Source of the DNA: Pseudothauera nasutitermitis
GTDB lineage: Bacteria > Pseudomonadota > Gammaproteobacteria > Burkholderiales > Rhodocyclaceae
NCBI RefSeq assembly: GCF_004801295.1
Contig: NZ_SSOC01000002.1
Span: 496,001-560,000 of the forward strand
DNA length: 64,000 nt
Direction: 5' to 3'
Below, piece by piece: positions 9,375 to 17,806 of this stretch. A program made the translations under genes and the position numbers. Each line of letters starts with the position of its first letter. Positions within the stretch are counted from its first letter, which is position 1. The notes under the pieces are model-generated. The model did no database searches. It had not been told where the DNA came from and saw only the letters and a list, made by a program, of their open reading frames with translations.

Positions 9375-10628
9375 ATGACCGCCCAGGCCTTCGCCACCCT
9401 GTTCGTCGCCGTGCTGTTTGCCGGCATGTTGCTCAAGGCCGTGCTGCTGACCCGCCAGGTCCGCCACGTGCGCGCGCACCGCGAGCGCGTGCCAGCCGCG
9501 TTCGCCGAACGCATCGCCCTGCATGCCCACCAGAAGGCCGCCGACTACACCGTGGCGCGCGCCCGCCTCGGGCGGATCGAACTCGCCGTATCCGCCGCGT
9601 TCGTCCTGGCCCTGACGCTGGGCGGCGGGCTGCAGGCGCTCGCCGACCTGTGGGCCGGCCTGCTGGCGCCCGGCGGCCTGGTGCCCGGCCTCGCCCTGCT
9701 CGGTACGCTGGGCGTCTTGAGCTGGCTGGTGGATCTGCCCTTCGCGCTGATACGCACCTTCGGCATCGAAAAGCGCTTCGGCTTCAATCGCATGACGCCC
9801 GCCCTGTACGCCGCCGACACGGCACGCGAGGCGCTGCTGGCGGTACTGATCGGCCTGCCGGTACTGGCCGCCGTGCTGTGGCTGATGGGCACGATGGGCG
9901 AATACTGGTGGCTGTGGGTATGGGCCTTCTGGCTGGGCGTGAATCTGCTCGCCCTGCTGATCTGGCCGACCTTCATCGCCCCGCTGTTCAACAAGTTCAC
10001 ACCGCTGCAGGACGACGCCCTGCGCGCCCGCGTGGAAGGCCTGCTGGCACGCTGCGGCTTCCAGGCGCGCGGCCTGTACGTGATGGACGGCTCGCGCCGC
10101 TCGGCGCATGGCAACGCCTACTTCACCGGCTTCGGCGCGGCACGGCGCATCGTGTTCTTCGACACCCTGCTGGAAAAGCTCGCCCCGCAGGAGGTGGAAG
10201 CCGTGCTGGCGCACGAGCTGGGGCATTTCCACCACCGCCACATCGTCCAGCGCATCGCCCTGCTGGCGCTGACCAGCCTGGGGGTGATGGCCCTGCTCGG
10301 CTGGCTGATCGCCGAACCCTGGTTCTACGCCGGGCTGGGCGTGCGCGAGGCGCACACGGCCAGCGCGCTGGCGCTGTTCTCGCTGGTACTGCCGGCCTTC
10401 GCCTTTCCGCTCGCCCCGCTGATGAGCCACTGGTCGCGCGTGCATGAATTCGAGGCGGACCGCTACGCCGCGCGCCAGACCCGCGCGGACGATCTGGTCG
10501 GCGCGCTGGTCAAGCTGTACCGCGACAACGCCGCCACGCTGACGCCCGACCCGCTGTATTCGAAGTTCTTCGATTCCCATCCGCCGGCGGCCATCCGCGT
10601 GGCCCATCTGGAAGCCCTGCCGCGGTGA
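9375..10628 (+). CDS. M48 family (Ste24-like) membrane zinc metalloprotease
   Basis: A 417-residue integral membrane protease of the M48A (CAAX prenyl protease 1/Ste24) type. The zinc motif HELGH is at residues 280-284, with the third ligand in HEFEADRYA. KRFGFNRMTP and NKFTPLQDDALRARVEGL are hallmarks of the Ste24 group. It has seven or so membrane segments. Bacteria lack prenylated CAAX proteins, so the likely role is membrane protein quality control, as inferred for other bacterial M48A enzymes. The stop codon overlaps the GTG start of rsgA (GTGA), so the two genes are coupled. Confidence 0.9.
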   Translation: MTAQAFATLFVAVLFAGMLLKAVLLTRQVRHVRAHRERVPAAFAERIALHAHQKAADYTVARARLGRIELAVSAAFVLALTLGGGLQALADLWAGLLAPGGLVPGLALLGTLGVLSWLVDLPFALIRTFGIEKRFGFNRMTPALYAADTAREALLAVLIGLPVLAAVLWLMGTMGEYWWLWVWAFWLGVNLLALLIWPTFIAPLFNKFTPLQDDALRARVEGLLARCGFQARGLYVMDGSRRSAHGNAYFTGFGAARRIVFFDTLLEKLAPQEVEAVLAHELGHFHHRHIVQRIALLALTSLGVMALLGWLIAEPWFYAGLGVREAHTASALALFSLVLPAFAFPLAPLMSHWSRVHEFEADRYAARQTRADDLVGALVKLYRDNAATLTPDPLYSKFFDSHPPAAIRVAHLEALPR

Positions 10629-11542
10629 ACAAGGCGCGCGCAGCCGGCGGCCCGCGCATCCACGGGCGGATCACCGCGGCCTTCGGCCGCCATTACGAAG
10701 TGCTCACCGCGCAAGGCCGCCTGCAGGGCTACCCGCGCGGCAAGAAGAGCGTGTTCGCCTGTGGTGACGAGGTGGAACTGGCACCGGGCGGCGACGGCCA
10801 GGGCGCCATCGAACATCTGCACGAGCGCCGCAACCTGCTGTGGCGCTCGGATGCCTTCCGCGAGAAGCTGATCGCCGCCAACCTCACCCAGGTGGTCATC
10901 GTGGTGGCCACCGAGCCGGCCTTCTCCGATCTGCTGGTGTCGCGTTGCCTGTGCGCCGCCGAATCGCAGGAGCTGAAGTCGCTGATCGTGCTGAACAAGG
11001 CCGATCTGGCCGAACGCCTGCCGGCCGCGCGCGAGGCGCTGGCGATGTTTACCGCACTGGGCTACCGCGTGGCCGAAGTCAGCGCACTGGCCGGCGTCGA
11101 AGCACTGCACCCATTGCTCGCAGGAGAGCGCAGCATTCTGGTCGGCCAGTCCGGCATGGGCAAATCCACGTTGACCAACGCGCTGATCCCCGAGGCCAAC
11201 GCCGCCACGCGGGAGATTTCCACTGCGCTGGACAGCGGCAAGCACACCACCACCTTCGCCCGCCTCTATCCGTTCTACGGGGATGGATGGTTGATCGACA
11301 GCCCCGGCATGCAGGCCTTCGGGCTGGCCCATCTGGATCCCGGCCATCTGGCCGAATGCTTCGTGGAGCTGCGCCCGCATCTGGGCAGTTGCCGCTTCCG
11401 CGACTGCCGCCACGAAAGCGAACCGGGCTGCGCACTGCGCGCCGCGCTGGAAGACGGCGCCATCCACGCGCGCCGCTTCGAGCACTACCGCCAGATCCGC
11501 AGCGAAATCGCCGAGGCCAAGCGGCTCAACCCTGGCTGGTAA
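10625..11542 (+). CDS. rsgA: Small-subunit-dependent ribosome GTPase RsgA
   Basis: A 305-residue circularly permuted GTPase for 30S maturation, starting at a GTG. Order: OB-fold (to about residue 75), NKAD guanine-specificity motif (about 124-127), P-loop GQSGMGKST (about 174-182), DSPGMQ switch II, and a C-terminal zinc site with C, C-RH and C in CRFRDCRHESEPGC. All expected elements are intact. It overlaps the protease gene by 4 bases and is convergent with the alpha-E gene 18 bases away. Confidence 0.95.
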   Translation: MNKARAAGGPRIHGRITAAFGRHYEVLTAQGRLQGYPRGKKSVFACGDEVELAPGGDGQGAIEHLHERRNLLWRSDAFREKLIAANLTQVVIVVATEPAFSDLLVSRCLCAAESQELKSLIVLNKADLAERLPAAREALAMFTALGYRVAEVSALAGVEALHPLLAGERSILVGQSGMGKSTLTNALIPEANAATREISTALDSGKHTTTFARLYPFYGDGWLIDSPGMQAFGLAHLDPGHLAECFVELRPHLGSCRFRDCRHESEPGCALRAALEDGAIHARRFEHYRQIRSEIAEAKRLNPGW

Positions 11543-11560
11543 GGGGCCACCGCCCCAGGC

Positions 11561-12517
11561 TCAGCTGCGCGATCCGCTCACCGGCACCAGGAAGTCGTCG
11601 GCGATGCGGTTACCCAGATCCTGCACGCGCGCGAGCAGGCGCACCACGTAGTTGTGCAGGCCGTCGCGCACGATGTCGTCGATGCGCCCGAAGCGCAGCT
11701 GCGCCTCCAGTTCGCCGGCGCGGCGCTCGGTTTCCGCCGACTGGTCGTTGGCGACTTCGCGCAGGTTGGTGTACACCTCCTTCATGCAGCGCGCGATGGA
11801 ACGCGGCATGTCGACGCGCAGCAGCAGCAGCTCGGCCACGCGCGACGGGGTGATCAGGTCGCGATACACCTTGCGGTACACCTCGAAGGCCGACACCGAG
11901 CGCAGCAGCGCGCTCCACTGGTAGTAGTCGGCGGCGCCGCCTTCCACCTCGCCGGCGGGCAGCAGCAGCTGGTACTTCACGTCGAGGATGCGCGCGGTGT
12001 TGTCGGCGCGCTCCAGGAAGGTGCCCAGGCGGGTGAAGCGCAGCGACTCGTCCTGCAGCATGGTGCCGATGGTGACCCCGCGCGACAGGTGCGAGCGGTA
12101 CTTCACCCACTCGAAGAATTCGCTGGCACCCAGGTCGGCGAACTGCTCCCGGGTGAAGTCGCGCATCTTCAGCCAGGTGCCGTTGGTGGTCTCCCACAGT
12201 TCGGAGGTCAGCGTGCCGCGCACGGCATGGGCGTTCTCGCGCGCGGCGCGCAGACAGTTGCGCACGCTGGAGGGGTTGTCGTCGTCGAAGATCATGAACT
12301 CCAGCACTGCATCCGGGGTGATCTCCGCATAGCGCTGGTGGAACGGCGCCTCCAGCCCCATGATGCGCAGCGTGGCGCCCCAGGCCTGTTCTTCCTGCAC
12401 CGCGGATTGCGGCATCATCGACATGCGGTGATTGACGTCCAGAATGCGCGCGACGTTCTCCGCGCGCTCCATGTAGCGGGCCATCCAGTAGAGATGGTCG
12501 GCGGTACGGCTCAGCAT
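11561..12517 (-). CDS. Alpha-E domain protein (DUF403)
   Basis: A 318-residue all-helical protein covering the whole alpha-E domain, opening with MLSRTADHLYWMARYMERAENVARILDVN, the family signature, repeated as LGTFLERADNTARILDVKY in the second half. Acidic and Arg residues in these two segments are the conserved core. The enzymatic role is not established; comparative genomics consistently pairs it with circularly permuted ATP-grasp proteins in predicted peptide-bond or amide-forming systems. Here it follows that partner by 35 bases on the same transcript. The transglutaminase-like gene that often completes the trio is absent. Confidence 0.92.
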   Translation of the reverse strand: MLSRTADHLYWMARYMERAENVARILDVNHRMSMMPQSAVQEEQAWGATLRIMGLEAPFHQRYAEITPDAVLEFMIFDDDNPSSVRNCLRAARENAHAVRGTLTSELWETTNGTWLKMRDFTREQFADLGASEFFEWVKYRSHLSRGVTIGTMLQDESLRFTRLGTFLERADNTARILDVKYQLLLPAGEVEGGAADYYQWSALLRSVSAFEVYRKVYRDLITPSRVAELLLLRVDMPRSIARCMKEVYTNLREVANDQSAETERRAGELEAQLRFGRIDDIVRDGLHNYVVRLLARVQDLGNRIADDFLVPVSGSRS

Positions 12518-12552
12518 CTGCGTTCTCCCTGTCTATCCTTGTCGTACCGCGC

Positions 12553-13974
12553 TCAGGCTTCCAGCACCCAGGTGTCCTTGGTGCCGCCGCCCTGCGAGGA
12601 GTTGACCACCAGCGAGCCCTCGCGCAGGGCCACGCGGGTCAGCCCGCCGGGCACCAGCTGGACTTCCTCGCCGGACAGCACGAAGGGGCGCAGGTCGATG
12701 TGGCGCGGCGCCACGCCGGATTCGACGAAGGTCGGGCAGGCCGACAGCGCCAGCGTGGGCTGGGCGATATAGCGTTCCGGATGGGCCACCAGCACTTCGC
12801 GGAAGGCTTCGATCTCGGCCTTGGTGGAGGCCGGGCCGACCAGCATGCCGTAGCCGCCGGCGCCGTGCACTTCCTTGACCACCAGCTCCGCCAGGTTGTC
12901 CAGCACGTAGGCGAGATCTTCCTTGTTGCGGCACATGTGGGTGGGCACGTTGTGCAGGATGGGTTCCTCGCCGAGATAGAAGCGCACCATCTCCGGTACG
13001 TAGGGATAGATCGACTTGTCGTCCGCCACGCCGGAACCGATGGCGTTGGACAGCGTGACGCGGCCGGCGCGGTAGGCCTGCAGCAGGCCGGGCACGCCGA
13101 GCACCGAATCCGGGCGGAAGGCCAGTGGATCGAGGAAGTCGTCGTCGATGCGGCGGTAGATCACGTCCACGCGCTGCGGCCCCTGCGTGGTGCGCATGAA
13201 CACCTGGTCGTCCTGCACAAACATGTCCTGCCCTTCCACCAGTTCCACACCCATCTGCTGGGCCAGGAAGGCATGCTCGAAATAGGCGCTGTTGTAGGCC
13301 CCCGGGGTCATCACCACCACGGTGGGATCGGTGACCCCGGTGGGCGCCACGGAGCGCAGGGTCTTCAGCAGCATGTCCGGGTAGCGGTCCACCGGCGCCA
13401 CGCGGTAGCGCGAGAACAGGCGCGGGAACAGCCGCATCATCATCTTGCGGTTCTCCAGCATGTAGGACACGCCGGAAGGCACGCGCAGGTTGTCCTCCAG
13501 CACGTAGTACTCGCCCTTGCCGGCACGCACGATGTCCACCCCGGCGATGTGCGCGTACAGGTCGCGCGCCACGTCCACGCCCTGCATGACCTTGCGGTAC
13601 TGGGCGTTGTTGAGCACCTGTTCGGTGGGGATGTGGCCGGCGCGCAGGATGTTCTGTTCATGATAGATGTCGTGGATGAACAGGTTGAGCGCCTTCACGC
13701 GCTGGCGCAGGCCGGCGGCCAGGGTATGCCATTCGTCGGCGGGGATGATGCGCGGGATGATGTCGAAGGGGATCAGCCGCTCGGTGCCGGCGTCCTTCTC
13801 GCCATACACCGCGAAGGTGATGCCGTGGCGGTGGAACAGCGCGTCGGCCTCGGCGCGCTTCTGCGCCAGGCGCTCTTCCGGCATCTCCGAAAGCCAGTTG
13901 GCGTAGGACGAGTAGTGCGCGCGGACGTGCCCGCCCTCGTCGCTCATCTCGTTGTAGTAGTGCTTGATCGTCAT
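12553..13974 (-). CDS. Circularly permuted type-2 ATP-grasp protein (DUF404/DUF407)
   Basis: 473 residues from the ATG at 13974 (MTIKHYYNEMSDEGGHVRAHY). An upstream in-frame ATG at 14013 would extend the protein into the promoter region and was rejected. DIYHEQNILRAGHIPTE, GVDIVRAGKGEYYVLEDNLRVPSGVSYMLENR, TPGAYNSAYFEHAFLAQQMGVELVEGQD and VVKEVHGAGGYGMLVGP are characteristic; the last contains the Lys/Gly ATP-binding part of the permuted grasp. The family is predicted to join a carboxylate to an amine using ATP, but no substrate is proven. It is the first gene of a two-gene operon with the alpha-E gene, preceded by a sigma-54-like promoter and an NtrC-like site. Confidence 0.92.
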   Translation of the reverse strand: MTIKHYYNEMSDEGGHVRAHYSSYANWLSEMPEERLAQKRAEADALFHRHGITFAVYGEKDAGTERLIPFDIIPRIIPADEWHTLAAGLRQRVKALNLFIHDIYHEQNILRAGHIPTEQVLNNAQYRKVMQGVDVARDLYAHIAGVDIVRAGKGEYYVLEDNLRVPSGVSYMLENRKMMMRLFPRLFSRYRVAPVDRYPDMLLKTLRSVAPTGVTDPTVVVMTPGAYNSAYFEHAFLAQQMGVELVEGQDMFVQDDQVFMRTTQGPQRVDVIYRRIDDDFLDPLAFRPDSVLGVPGLLQAYRAGRVTLSNAIGSGVADDKSIYPYVPEMVRFYLGEEPILHNVPTHMCRNKEDLAYVLDNLAELVVKEVHGAGGYGMLVGPASTKAEIEAFREVLVAHPERYIAQPTLALSACPTFVESGVAPRHIDLRPFVLSGEEVQLVPGGLTRVALREGSLVVNSSQGGGTKDTWVLEA

Positions 13975-14019
13975 GGCGCTGAGCCCGCCTCGCAGGAGTG
14001 GAACGGTCACCATTCTGAC

Positions 14020-14036
14020 AGCGAAAAACATGCCAG
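14020..14036 (-). promoter_or_regulatory. Predicted sigma-54 promoter of the ATP-grasp/alpha-E operon
   Basis: The minus strand reads CTGGCATGTTTTTCGCT. The GG and GC doublets are separated by exactly 10 bases as sigma-54 requires, with TGGCA and GCT matching consensus and two mismatches elsewhere. Transcription would begin about 35 bases before the ATG at 13974. Confidence 0.6.
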
Positions 14037-14084
14037 GGCTGCGGGGCCTGTCACAGCGGGAAAGCAGGCTATCCGCCGGCTTTA

Positions 14085-14101
14085 TGCACCATGCCGGTGC
14101 A
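14085..14101. promoter_or_regulatory. Predicted NtrC binding site
   Basis: TGCACC-ATGCC-GGTGCA is an exact match to the NtrC consensus half-sites with the standard 5-base centre. It is centred about 80 bases upstream of the predicted sigma-54 start. Another palindrome (TGGCA-CCA-TGCCA, 14102-14114) abuts it and a lone GGTGCA half-site is at 14128. Confidence 0.6.
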
Positions 14102-14133
14102 TGGCACCATGCCAGGGCGGATGGCGTGGTGCA

Positions 14134-14161
14134 TGCGCGGGCGCCGTGCAGCACCCGCGCA
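14134..14161 (-). terminator. Hairpin after cynS
   Basis: TGCGCGGG and CCCGCGCA, 8-bp perfect arms with a 12-base loop, begin about 20 bases after the cynS stop. No T-tract follows, so it may protect the transcript or assist factor-dependent termination. Confidence 0.4.
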
Positions 14162-14180
14162 TCTGAGGGTGGAAAGCGCC

Positions 14181-14624
14181 TCAGTAGGTCTTGTAGGGCA
14201 GGAACTTGCCGCTCATGGTGATGCGGACGCGGTCGCCGGCCTCGTTGGGTTCGCGCTGCAGATCCATCTTGAAGTCGATGGCGCTCATGATGCCGTCGCC
14301 GAACTCTTCGTGGATGAGCTCCTTGAAGGTGGTGCCGTACACGCTGATCAGCTCGTAGAAGCGGTAGATCAGCGGATCGGTGGGCACGGCCGTGGGCAGC
14401 GAGCCCTTGTAGGGCACCACCTGCAGCTGGGCCACGGCGTCTCCGGGGAGATCGAGCAGCTTGCCGATGGCACTGGCCTGGGCTTCGGTCAGGGTCATCT
14501 GGCCAAGCAGCGCGGCAGTGCTCCATTCCTTGCTGTGGCCAACGGTTTCGGCCAGTTTCGCCCAGCTCAGCTTCTTCCTGATCCTGGCGGTGAGGATCAG
14601 GGCGGTGACTTCTTCGCGGGTCAT
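14181..14624 (-). CDS. cynS: Cyanate hydratase (cyanase)
   Basis: A 147-residue protein that decomposes cyanate with bicarbonate to ammonia and CO2 through carbamate. The start MTREEVTALI at 14624 is set by a strong GAAGGAGA ribosome site 7 bases upstream. The catalytic triad is present with the same spacing as in E. coli CynS: Arg88, Glu91 and Ser114 (in LIYRFYELISVYG and GDGIMSAIDF). The N-terminal helical domain matches the family. It is the last gene of the operon whose transporter presumably imports its substrate. Confidence 0.96.
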   Translation of the reverse strand: MTREEVTALILTARIRKKLSWAKLAETVGHSKEWSTAALLGQMTLTEAQASAIGKLLDLPGDAVAQLQVVPYKGSLPTAVPTDPLIYRFYELISVYGTTFKELIHEEFGDGIMSAIDFKMDLQREPNEAGDRVRITMSGKFLPYKTY

Positions 14625-14637
14625 GGTGTGTTCTCCT

Positions 14638-15567
14638 TCAGGCAGAGGCTTTGGTGACGTGGGTTTGGGCCGGCTGGCCCGCGGGCAGGGCGACGATCTC
14701 GGCGCTGGGCGCGGCGAGACCGGGACGGACGACGGGTGGATGGCGCGGGTCACAGCCCTCGGCGCCGGCCTCCTCGGCAAAGGCCTTGGAGCGGTTCACC
14801 AGGAAATCCACCAGGTGATTGCGGATGCGGTAGAACTGCGGGTCGTGGTGCATGGTGGTGCGCGAACGCTCGCGCGGCAGGGTGACTTCGACGATCTCCG
14901 CAATGCGCGCCAGCGGGCCGTTGCTCATCAGCACGATCTTGTCGGCGAGCAGGATGGCCTCGTCCACGTCGTGGGTGATCATGAACACGGTCTGCGCGGT
15001 GGCCAGCACGATCTTCAGCAGTTCGTCCTGGATGGTGCCGCGCGTGAGCGCGTCGAGCGCGCCGAAGGGTTCGTCGAGCAGCAGCATCTTCGGCTCGATG
15101 GCGAAGGCGCGCGCGATGCCCACACGCTGCTTCATGCCGCCGGAGAGCTCCGCCGGCTTCTTGTGCAGCGCGTGGCCCAGGCCGACCATCTCCAGGTACT
15201 TGGTGCTGTGTGCCTCGATCTGATGGCGGGTCCAGTCCGGGTAGCGCGAACGCACGCCGAATTCGACGTTCTTCAGCGTGCTGAGCCAGGGCAGCAGCGC
15301 ATGGCCCTGGAACACCACGCCACGGTCCAGCGAAGGGCCGCGCACTTCCTTGCCGTCCATGATCACCACGCCGTCGCTGGCCTCGTCCAGCCCGGCCAGC
15401 ACGTTGAGGATGGTGGTCTTGCCGCAGCCGGAATGGCCGATGATGCAGACGAATTCGCCCTTCTCGATGCCGAAATGGACGTTCTCGAACACCGTCAGGC
15501 CATCCTTGCCTCGCGGACCGGGAAAGCGTTTGGCGAGCCCTTCGACCTTGAGGAATGGTGCGTTCAT
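14638..15567 (-). CDS. cynD: Cyanate/nitrate ABC transporter ATP-binding protein
   Basis: A 309-residue NrtD/CynD/SsuB-type ATPase. Walker A GHSGCGKTT is near residue 44, the signature LSGGMKQRVGIARA and Walker B MLLLDEPFGALDAL follow, then the H-loop MITHDVDEA. THYR-like segment FYRIRNHLVDFLV near the C-terminus is typical of nitrate-type ATPases. A C-terminal tail of about 50 residues, rich in Ala, Pro and Thr, exceeds the usual core. It sits 4 bases after the permease gene and its end contains the cynS ribosome site. Nitrate transport is an alternative; cyanate is favoured by linkage to cynS. Confidence 0.88.
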   Translation of the reverse strand: MNAPFLKVEGLAKRFPGPRGKDGLTVFENVHFGIEKGEFVCIIGHSGCGKTTILNVLAGLDEASDGVVIMDGKEVRGPSLDRGVVFQGHALLPWLSTLKNVEFGVRSRYPDWTRHQIEAHSTKYLEMVGLGHALHKKPAELSGGMKQRVGIARAFAIEPKMLLLDEPFGALDALTRGTIQDELLKIVLATAQTVFMITHDVDEAILLADKIVLMSNGPLARIAEIVEVTLPRERSRTTMHHDPQFYRIRNHLVDFLVNRSKAFAEEAGAEGCDPRHPPVVRPGLAAPSAEIVALPAGQPAQTHVTKASA

Positions 15568-15571
15568 CGGC

Positions 15572-16417
15572 TTACTCCTTGTAGGTCACGGCGCGCGCCA
15601 GGCGGGCCAGCGTGGTGTCCAGCAGCATCCCGATGAGGCCGATGAACAGGATGGCGCTGATGATGTTGGCGATGGACAGGTTGTTCCACTCGTTCCACAC
15701 GAAGTAGCCGATGCCGGTGCCGCCCACCAGCATCTCGGCGGCCACGATGACCAGCCAGGCGATGCCGATGGAAATGCGCATGCCGGTCATGATGGTGGGC
15801 GCGGCGGCCGGCAGGATCACCTGGAAGGCGGTGCGCAGGCGGGAGACTTCCAGCGTGCGCGCCACGTTGAGCCAGTCGCGCCGCACGCTGGAGACGCCGA
15901 AGGCGGTATTCACCAGCATCGGCCACAGCGAGCAGATGAAGATCACGAAGATCGCCGAGATGCCCGAGTCCTTGATGGTGTACAGCGCCAGCGGCATCCA
16001 GGCGAGCGGCGAGATGGGCTTGAGGATCTGGATGAAGGGGTCCAGCGCGCGGTACACCAGCGGCGACATGCCGATCACGAAGCCCAGCGGAATCGCCACC
16101 AGCGCGGCCAAGCCGAAGCCCAGCAGCACCCGCGCGATGGAATGCGCGAGCTGGATGCCGATGCCCTTGTCGTTGGTGCCGCGGTCGTAGAACGGGTCCG
16201 ACAGGTGCTCCCACAGCTTGGCGCCGACCTCGGCGGGCGTCGGCATGGCCGACTGCCCGCCACCGGCCGCCGCCGCGCCGAGCAGCGCGGCGTACTCGTC
16301 GTCGGCGGCCACCGCGGTGGCGGCGTCGGGCTGCGTCGCCACTTGCCAGACCCCCAGGAACAGCAGCAGGAAGATCAGCGACAGCAGCGGCGCGCGCCAG
16401 CGCTTGCGTTCGTCCAT
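15572..16417 (-). CDS. cynB: Cyanate/nitrate ABC transporter permease
   Basis: A 281-residue inner-membrane permease of the NrtB/CynB/TauC class with about six or seven membrane helices. The EAA-type cytoplasmic loop is DWLNVARTLEVSRLRTAFQVILPAAAPTIMTGMRISIGIAW. An N-terminal helix (LLSLIFLLLFLGVWQVA) is followed by a periplasmic stretch of about 70 residues, a known feature of nitrate-type permeases. Four-base gaps to both neighbours indicate tight translational coupling. Confidence 0.9.
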   Translation of the reverse strand: MDERKRWRAPLLSLIFLLLFLGVWQVATQPDAATAVAADDEYAALLGAAAAGGGQSAMPTPAEVGAKLWEHLSDPFYDRGTNDKGIGIQLAHSIARVLLGFGLAALVAIPLGFVIGMSPLVYRALDPFIQILKPISPLAWMPLALYTIKDSGISAIFVIFICSLWPMLVNTAFGVSSVRRDWLNVARTLEVSRLRTAFQVILPAAAPTIMTGMRISIGIAWLVIVAAEMLVGGTGIGYFVWNEWNNLSIANIISAILFIGLIGMLLDTTLARLARAVTYKE

Positions 16418-16421
16418 GGGC

Positions 16422-17783
16422 TCAGCTCCTGCGGATGGCGAAGCTGTTCACATAGTCGTCCGGGCGGCCCGGATCGAAGGGTTTGCCCATGATCTCGATG
16501 GCCTTGGACGCGGCCGGCGGCTCCAGGCCGACCTCCTTCATCAGCTTCACCGCGTCGGTGGCGAGGAACACCTCCCTGGCCACGCCGGCGTAGTCGATGT
16601 CGCCCTTGATCTGCCCCCAGCGCTTCATCTGGGTGAGGATCCACACCGCGAAGGCGTCGTACGGGAAGGGGTCGAAGTCGATCCGGTTCGGGTCGCGCAC
16701 CACCTTGCCCAGACCGTCGGCGAAGGTGCCGGTGAGCACCTGCTCCACCACCGTGACCGGCTGGTTGAGATAGTTGGCCGGGGCGATGGCGGCGGCGATT
16801 TCCTTGCGGTTTTCGGCCTTGCGGGCATAGGCCGTGGCATCCAGGATGCCCTTCAGCAGCGCCTGATAGGTGTTCGGCATGGTGGTGACGAACTCCTTGC
16901 TGGCGGAGAACACGCAGCACGGGTGGCCATCCCAGATTTCCTTGGACAGCAGATGGATGAAGCCCACGCCGTCGTACACCGCGCGCTGGTTGACCGGGTC
17001 CGGGGCAAGGAAGCCGTCGATGTTGCCGGCACGCAGGTTGGCGACCATTTCCGGAGGCGGCACGGAACGGATCTGCACGTCGCGGTCCGGGTCGATGCCA
17101 TGCTCGGCCAGGTAGTAGCGCAGCAGATAGTTGTGCATGGAATAGTCGAAGGGCACGGCGAACTTGAAGCCCTTCCAGTCCTTGGGATCACGCTTGTCCT
17201 TGTGCTTCATGGACAGGGTGATGGCCTGGCCGTTGATGTTCTCGACGGCTGGGGCGGTCCAGGGAATCGGGCTGGAGCCGGTGCCGGTGGAGATCGCCAG
17301 CGGCATCGGCGAGAGCATGTGCGCCGCGTCGTACTCCTTCGACAGCGCCTTGTCGCGGATCACCGCCCAGCCGGCGGTCTTCACCACTTCCACGTCCAGC
17401 CCGTACTTGGCGTAGAAGCCCAGCGGATGCGCCATGATGATGGGCGTGGCGCAGGTGATGGGGATGAAGCCCACCTTCAACTTGGTCTTCTCCAGCGCCC
17501 CGCCGCCCTGGGCGAAGGCCTCCTTGGCGGCTGCCAGCGGGAACAGCCCGGCCACCGCGGCCATCGCGGTACTGCCGCCGACCGCCTTCAGGAAACGGCG
17601 GCGCACGGCATCCTGCGGGAACAGCGCGCGCATCACCGCGCCCTCCACCACGCGGTCCTGCATCTGGCGTTGCTCCAGCACTTCGGCGGCATCGTGTTCG
17701 GCCTGGCTGTGGTGGCGGCCGCAGGCACAGCCACCTCGATGCAGGCGGATCTCGGGATCGAACGGGTTGCGGAAGGCGGACAT
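16422..17783 (-). CDS. cynA: Cyanate/nitrate ABC transporter substrate-binding protein, Tat-exported
   Basis: 453 residues of the CmpA/NrtA family. The start at 17783 is chosen because AAGGAG lies 8 bases upstream; the earlier ATG at 17810 lacks a site and overlaps the previous gene. The twin-arginine motif RRRFLK is at residues 61-66, unusually far in, followed by a hydrophobic stretch and an AFAQ cleavage region. The long pre-Tat segment carries HRGGCACGRHHSQAEH (C19, C21, H24, H25), a metal-site-like cluster that would remain on the cytoplasmic side or be cleaved off. The mature part (KVGFIPITCATPIIMAHPLGFYAKYGL) is a normal NrtA-like fold. It follows the DJ-1 gene by 23 bases. Confidence 0.88.
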   Translation of the reverse strand: MSAFRNPFDPEIRLHRGGCACGRHHSQAEHDAAEVLEQRQMQDRVVEGAVMRALFPQDAVRRRFLKAVGGSTAMAAVAGLFPLAAAKEAFAQGGGALEKTKLKVGFIPITCATPIIMAHPLGFYAKYGLDVEVVKTAGWAVIRDKALSKEYDAAHMLSPMPLAISTGTGSSPIPWTAPAVENINGQAITLSMKHKDKRDPKDWKGFKFAVPFDYSMHNYLLRYYLAEHGIDPDRDVQIRSVPPPEMVANLRAGNIDGFLAPDPVNQRAVYDGVGFIHLLSKEIWDGHPCCVFSASKEFVTTMPNTYQALLKGILDATAYARKAENRKEIAAAIAPANYLNQPVTVVEQVLTGTFADGLGKVVRDPNRIDFDPFPYDAFAVWILTQMKRWGQIKGDIDYAGVAREVFLATDAVKLMKEVGLEPPAASKAIEIMGKPFDPGRPDDYVNSFAIRRS

Positions 17784-17806
17784 GTGATCGGCTCCTTGTT
17801 CGGATT

